This document shows, piece after piece, positions 62,054 to 64,000 of a stretch of 64,000 nt of DNA. Location of the stretch: assembly GCA_946699065.1 (NCBI GenBank), contig CAMPDV010000504.1, forward strand, positions 1 through 64,000, given 5' to 3'. The DNA is from Loxodes magnus (lineage: Eukaryota; Ciliophora; Karyorelictea; Loxodida; Loxodidae). Made by a program: the position numbers and the translations under genes. Below the pieces are notes generated by a model that worked only from the letters and a program-made list of their open reading frames with translations, searched no databases and had not been told where the DNA came from. Each line of letters begins with the position of its first letter. Positions within the stretch are counted from its first letter, which is position 1.

Positions 62054-64000
62054 ATGAATAAATAAGAATTATTTTTCATCAAAATATAATTGGACATATG
62101 TAAGGCAGAGGGATAGAGAAATGTTCATAGAACTAAAAAAAATACAAAACAAACAATTATACAATAAAATATAATATAAAAAAATCAGAGAAAAGGATAG
62201 AATAAGTGATGGTAAAAACGCTAAAATCTAACAGAAGAAATAAGAAAAAAACAAAATAGCATAATGTAGTATGTAAGGAAAAGCGTTAATTAAGAAAAAT
62301 AGCAAAAAGAAATAGAACAAGTTCAAGAAGAAAAAGAATAAAATGCAAGATAAAAGTGAGAAGTAAGAAAAAAACTGAAACAAGCCTCAATTAGAATTTA
62401 CTATGCTAAGAATCCGAAAAGCAAAAATGAACAATTACCCAACATTAATTAATAGGAAAAGACAAAAGAAGAAGAATAGAATAGATAAGAAGAAGGAAAA
62501 GATAGATAATAAGTGGAAAAATATAAAAAAAGGGAAATAATTAATAATGAAGAGAATAGGGAAGTAGAGAATGATAGATAAGATAAAAGAAAGATGGAGT
62601 AGGAAGGTGAATAAAAAGAAGAAAGGGATGAAGAGGTAGTAGAGGAGATGGATGAAAAAGAAGAATAAGAATAAGTCATAAAAATAGGAACAGCAAATGT
62701 TAGGGGAATTAGAAGCGCAAAAGAGGCACTAGCCAAATTCATGACTCAAAAAAGTATCCACATAATGGCAATATAAGATATTTAGATTGAAGACTAAAAA
62801 GATATGTGTAATATAGCAGGATATAAAAACTTAATAAATGTCGAGTCAAAAAAAGGGAAAGGAGTAGCATTCTATATAAGAAACGACAAATGTAAGGAGA
62901 TAAAAGAAATATAGAATGAAGTCAACCAAATGACGCTTTTCAAAGGAGCGAGAGTGATGGTTATAGAAATAAGGAGAAAACTGGCAGTAATAAATATATA
63001 TGCACCTGTGGTAAAGGACAACTAATAATATGAGCCATTCTATAACTTAGTGAACGAATTAAAATTTTAAGAAACAGAAAAAGGACTTAATGTAATGATC
63101 ATAGGAGATTGAAATGCGCATTTAGAGTAATGAAAACCAAAGAAAACAAACTCAGCTGGTAAGAGAATGCTACAGTACATGGAACAGAATAATTTAATAT
63201 GCCTTGATCCAATTGAATAGGTATTTACGTTCACTAAAGCAATGAATATAAAATAGATTACTTTTTAATTGAAGAAATAATGAGAGAAAAGGTGATAAAA
63301 AGTGATTTTTATTACTCATATGTAATAGGGGACCACAGACCTGGTATTATATAGATAAAGATTGGTTAAGAAGTTAGAAAAACATAAAAGATAGCAAAAA
63401 TAAATTATCTACTATTAAAGAAAAAAGAGATCTAAGAATAATTTTAAAAATTTATACAAGAAAATATCGAAGAAGAAGAAATAGAAAGCCTAAACGGCAC
63501 GTAGACTTACAAATGATGAAAGAAAAAGATATAAGAAGGAGCTCAAATGGTATGTGGAACAGTTAAAACATAAAACTTTAAGATATATAAATACTCAGAA
63601 ACGACAAAATAGTGCAATAAAATTTTCAGAAAATGCAGCAAACAATTAAAATAAAGGATAAAGAACAACGAAGAAATAAATGAAAATCAACAAAACGTAG
63701 AATATAGAGAATACCAAAGAGTAAGACAATAATGCATTTAATCAAGGAGAAAAGATAAAAAAAATTAACTAAACCTATTTATGGACAATGTAAATAAAGA
63801 AAATCTGACAGAAATGTGGAAGAAACTAAAAAACCTACTTAATAGAAAAAATAATTAGTGAGCACCTTTATCAAAAGAAGATGTTAAGACTTTCAGGAAT
63901 GAATGATAGCAGCTATATGAAGATGGCGATAATACGATACCAACTAAATTCTTAAACAAGAGATAAATAGTGGTAAACTAATATGAAATTTGAGAAAGCA
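62054..64000 (+). pseudogene. LINE ORF2, acidic N-terminus and endonuclease, incomplete
   Basis: ATG at 62054 starts MNKQELFFIKIQLDICKAEG. From about 62453 a Glu/Lys-rich low-complexity stretch (EEERDEEVVEEMDEKEEQEQ type) leads into an APE endonuclease: IGTANVRGIRSAKEALAKFM, KKGKGVAFYIRND, RRKLAVINIYAP, IIGD-x-NAH, YKIDYFLIEE, VIGDHRPG. The TGA at 63110-63112 replaces the Trp of GDWNAH. A frame change lies near 63240. The reverse transcriptase is outside the window. Confidence 0.7.

Larger units (their letters stand above)
60855..64000 (+). mobile_element. LINE, second family, cut by the window edge
   Basis: Plus-strand element with ORF1 (CCHC) and ORF2 (endonuclease), same family as the relic at 51.1-53.6 kb. 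Its start ATGGTTAGCTTCAAGAAGGG is shared with the ORF1-only elements at 11.0 and 27.46 kb, linking those to LINEs. The reverse transcriptase lies beyond 64000. Several frame changes. Confidence 0.8.

Noticed and set aside
62449-62742. 97-residue Ser/Tyr-rich minus-strand frame
   Set aside because: It is the shadow of the Glu/Lys-rich plus-strand part of the LINE ORF2.

Overview
The window is very AT-rich, repeat-dense DNA that looks like the germline (micronuclear) genome of a ciliate, most like Tetrahymena. The main evidence is the genetic code. Retrotransposon open frames read through conserved motifs only if TAA and TAG mean glutamine: for example the reverse-transcriptase motif GVLQGSSHGP at about 32.02 kb uses TAA for its Q. 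With the standard code almost nothing is open; with the ciliate code a full LINE, about ten small retroelements, pieces of three more LINEs and one RING-finger gene appear. No full chromosome-breakage sequence and no telomere repeat was seen. The species is an inference.

Layout. 1-4437: 28-bp satellite array (continues off the left edge). 4.4-11.0 kb: flank copy A, carrying retroelement insertions at 7.8-8.6 and 9.9-10.8 kb. 11.0-16.1 kb: more small retroelement relics and two doubtful gene relics. 16.1-23.5 kb: second array of the same satellite. 23.5-29.8 kb: flank copy B, a direct duplicate of copy A with different insertions. 30.5-36.4 kb: the best-preserved LINE (minus strand, two ORFs overlapping as TGATG). 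36.9-45 kb: small retroelements and broken LINE pieces. 45.6-54.4 kb: SINE-like elements, two more small retroelements, another broken LINE. 55.7-56.8 kb: a RING-finger/coiled-coil gene, the only recognisable non-mobile gene. 57.0-60.3 kb: third partial flank copy (C), carrying a small retroelement and a SINE-like element. 60.9-64.0 kb: a LINE on the plus strand running off the right edge.

The most interesting content is a family of about 0.85-1 kb retroelements whose whole length is one ORF for a coiled-coil, CCHC-knuckle protein (LINE ORF1 type) with no reverse transcriptase. Two copies have clean 14-bp target-site duplications and one of these ends in an (ATT)n tail. They sit beside at least three SINE-like families, two of which share a 3' hairpin. 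Such elements would need a LINE such as the one at 30.5-36.4 kb to supply enzyme in trans. In that LINE nearly every in-frame TGA lies where tryptophan is plausible or known from a paralogue, so either G-to-A decay or UGA decoding as Trp needs explaining.

All reading was by eye. Boundaries outside the stated target-site duplications are approximate, and similarity between copies was judged visually.
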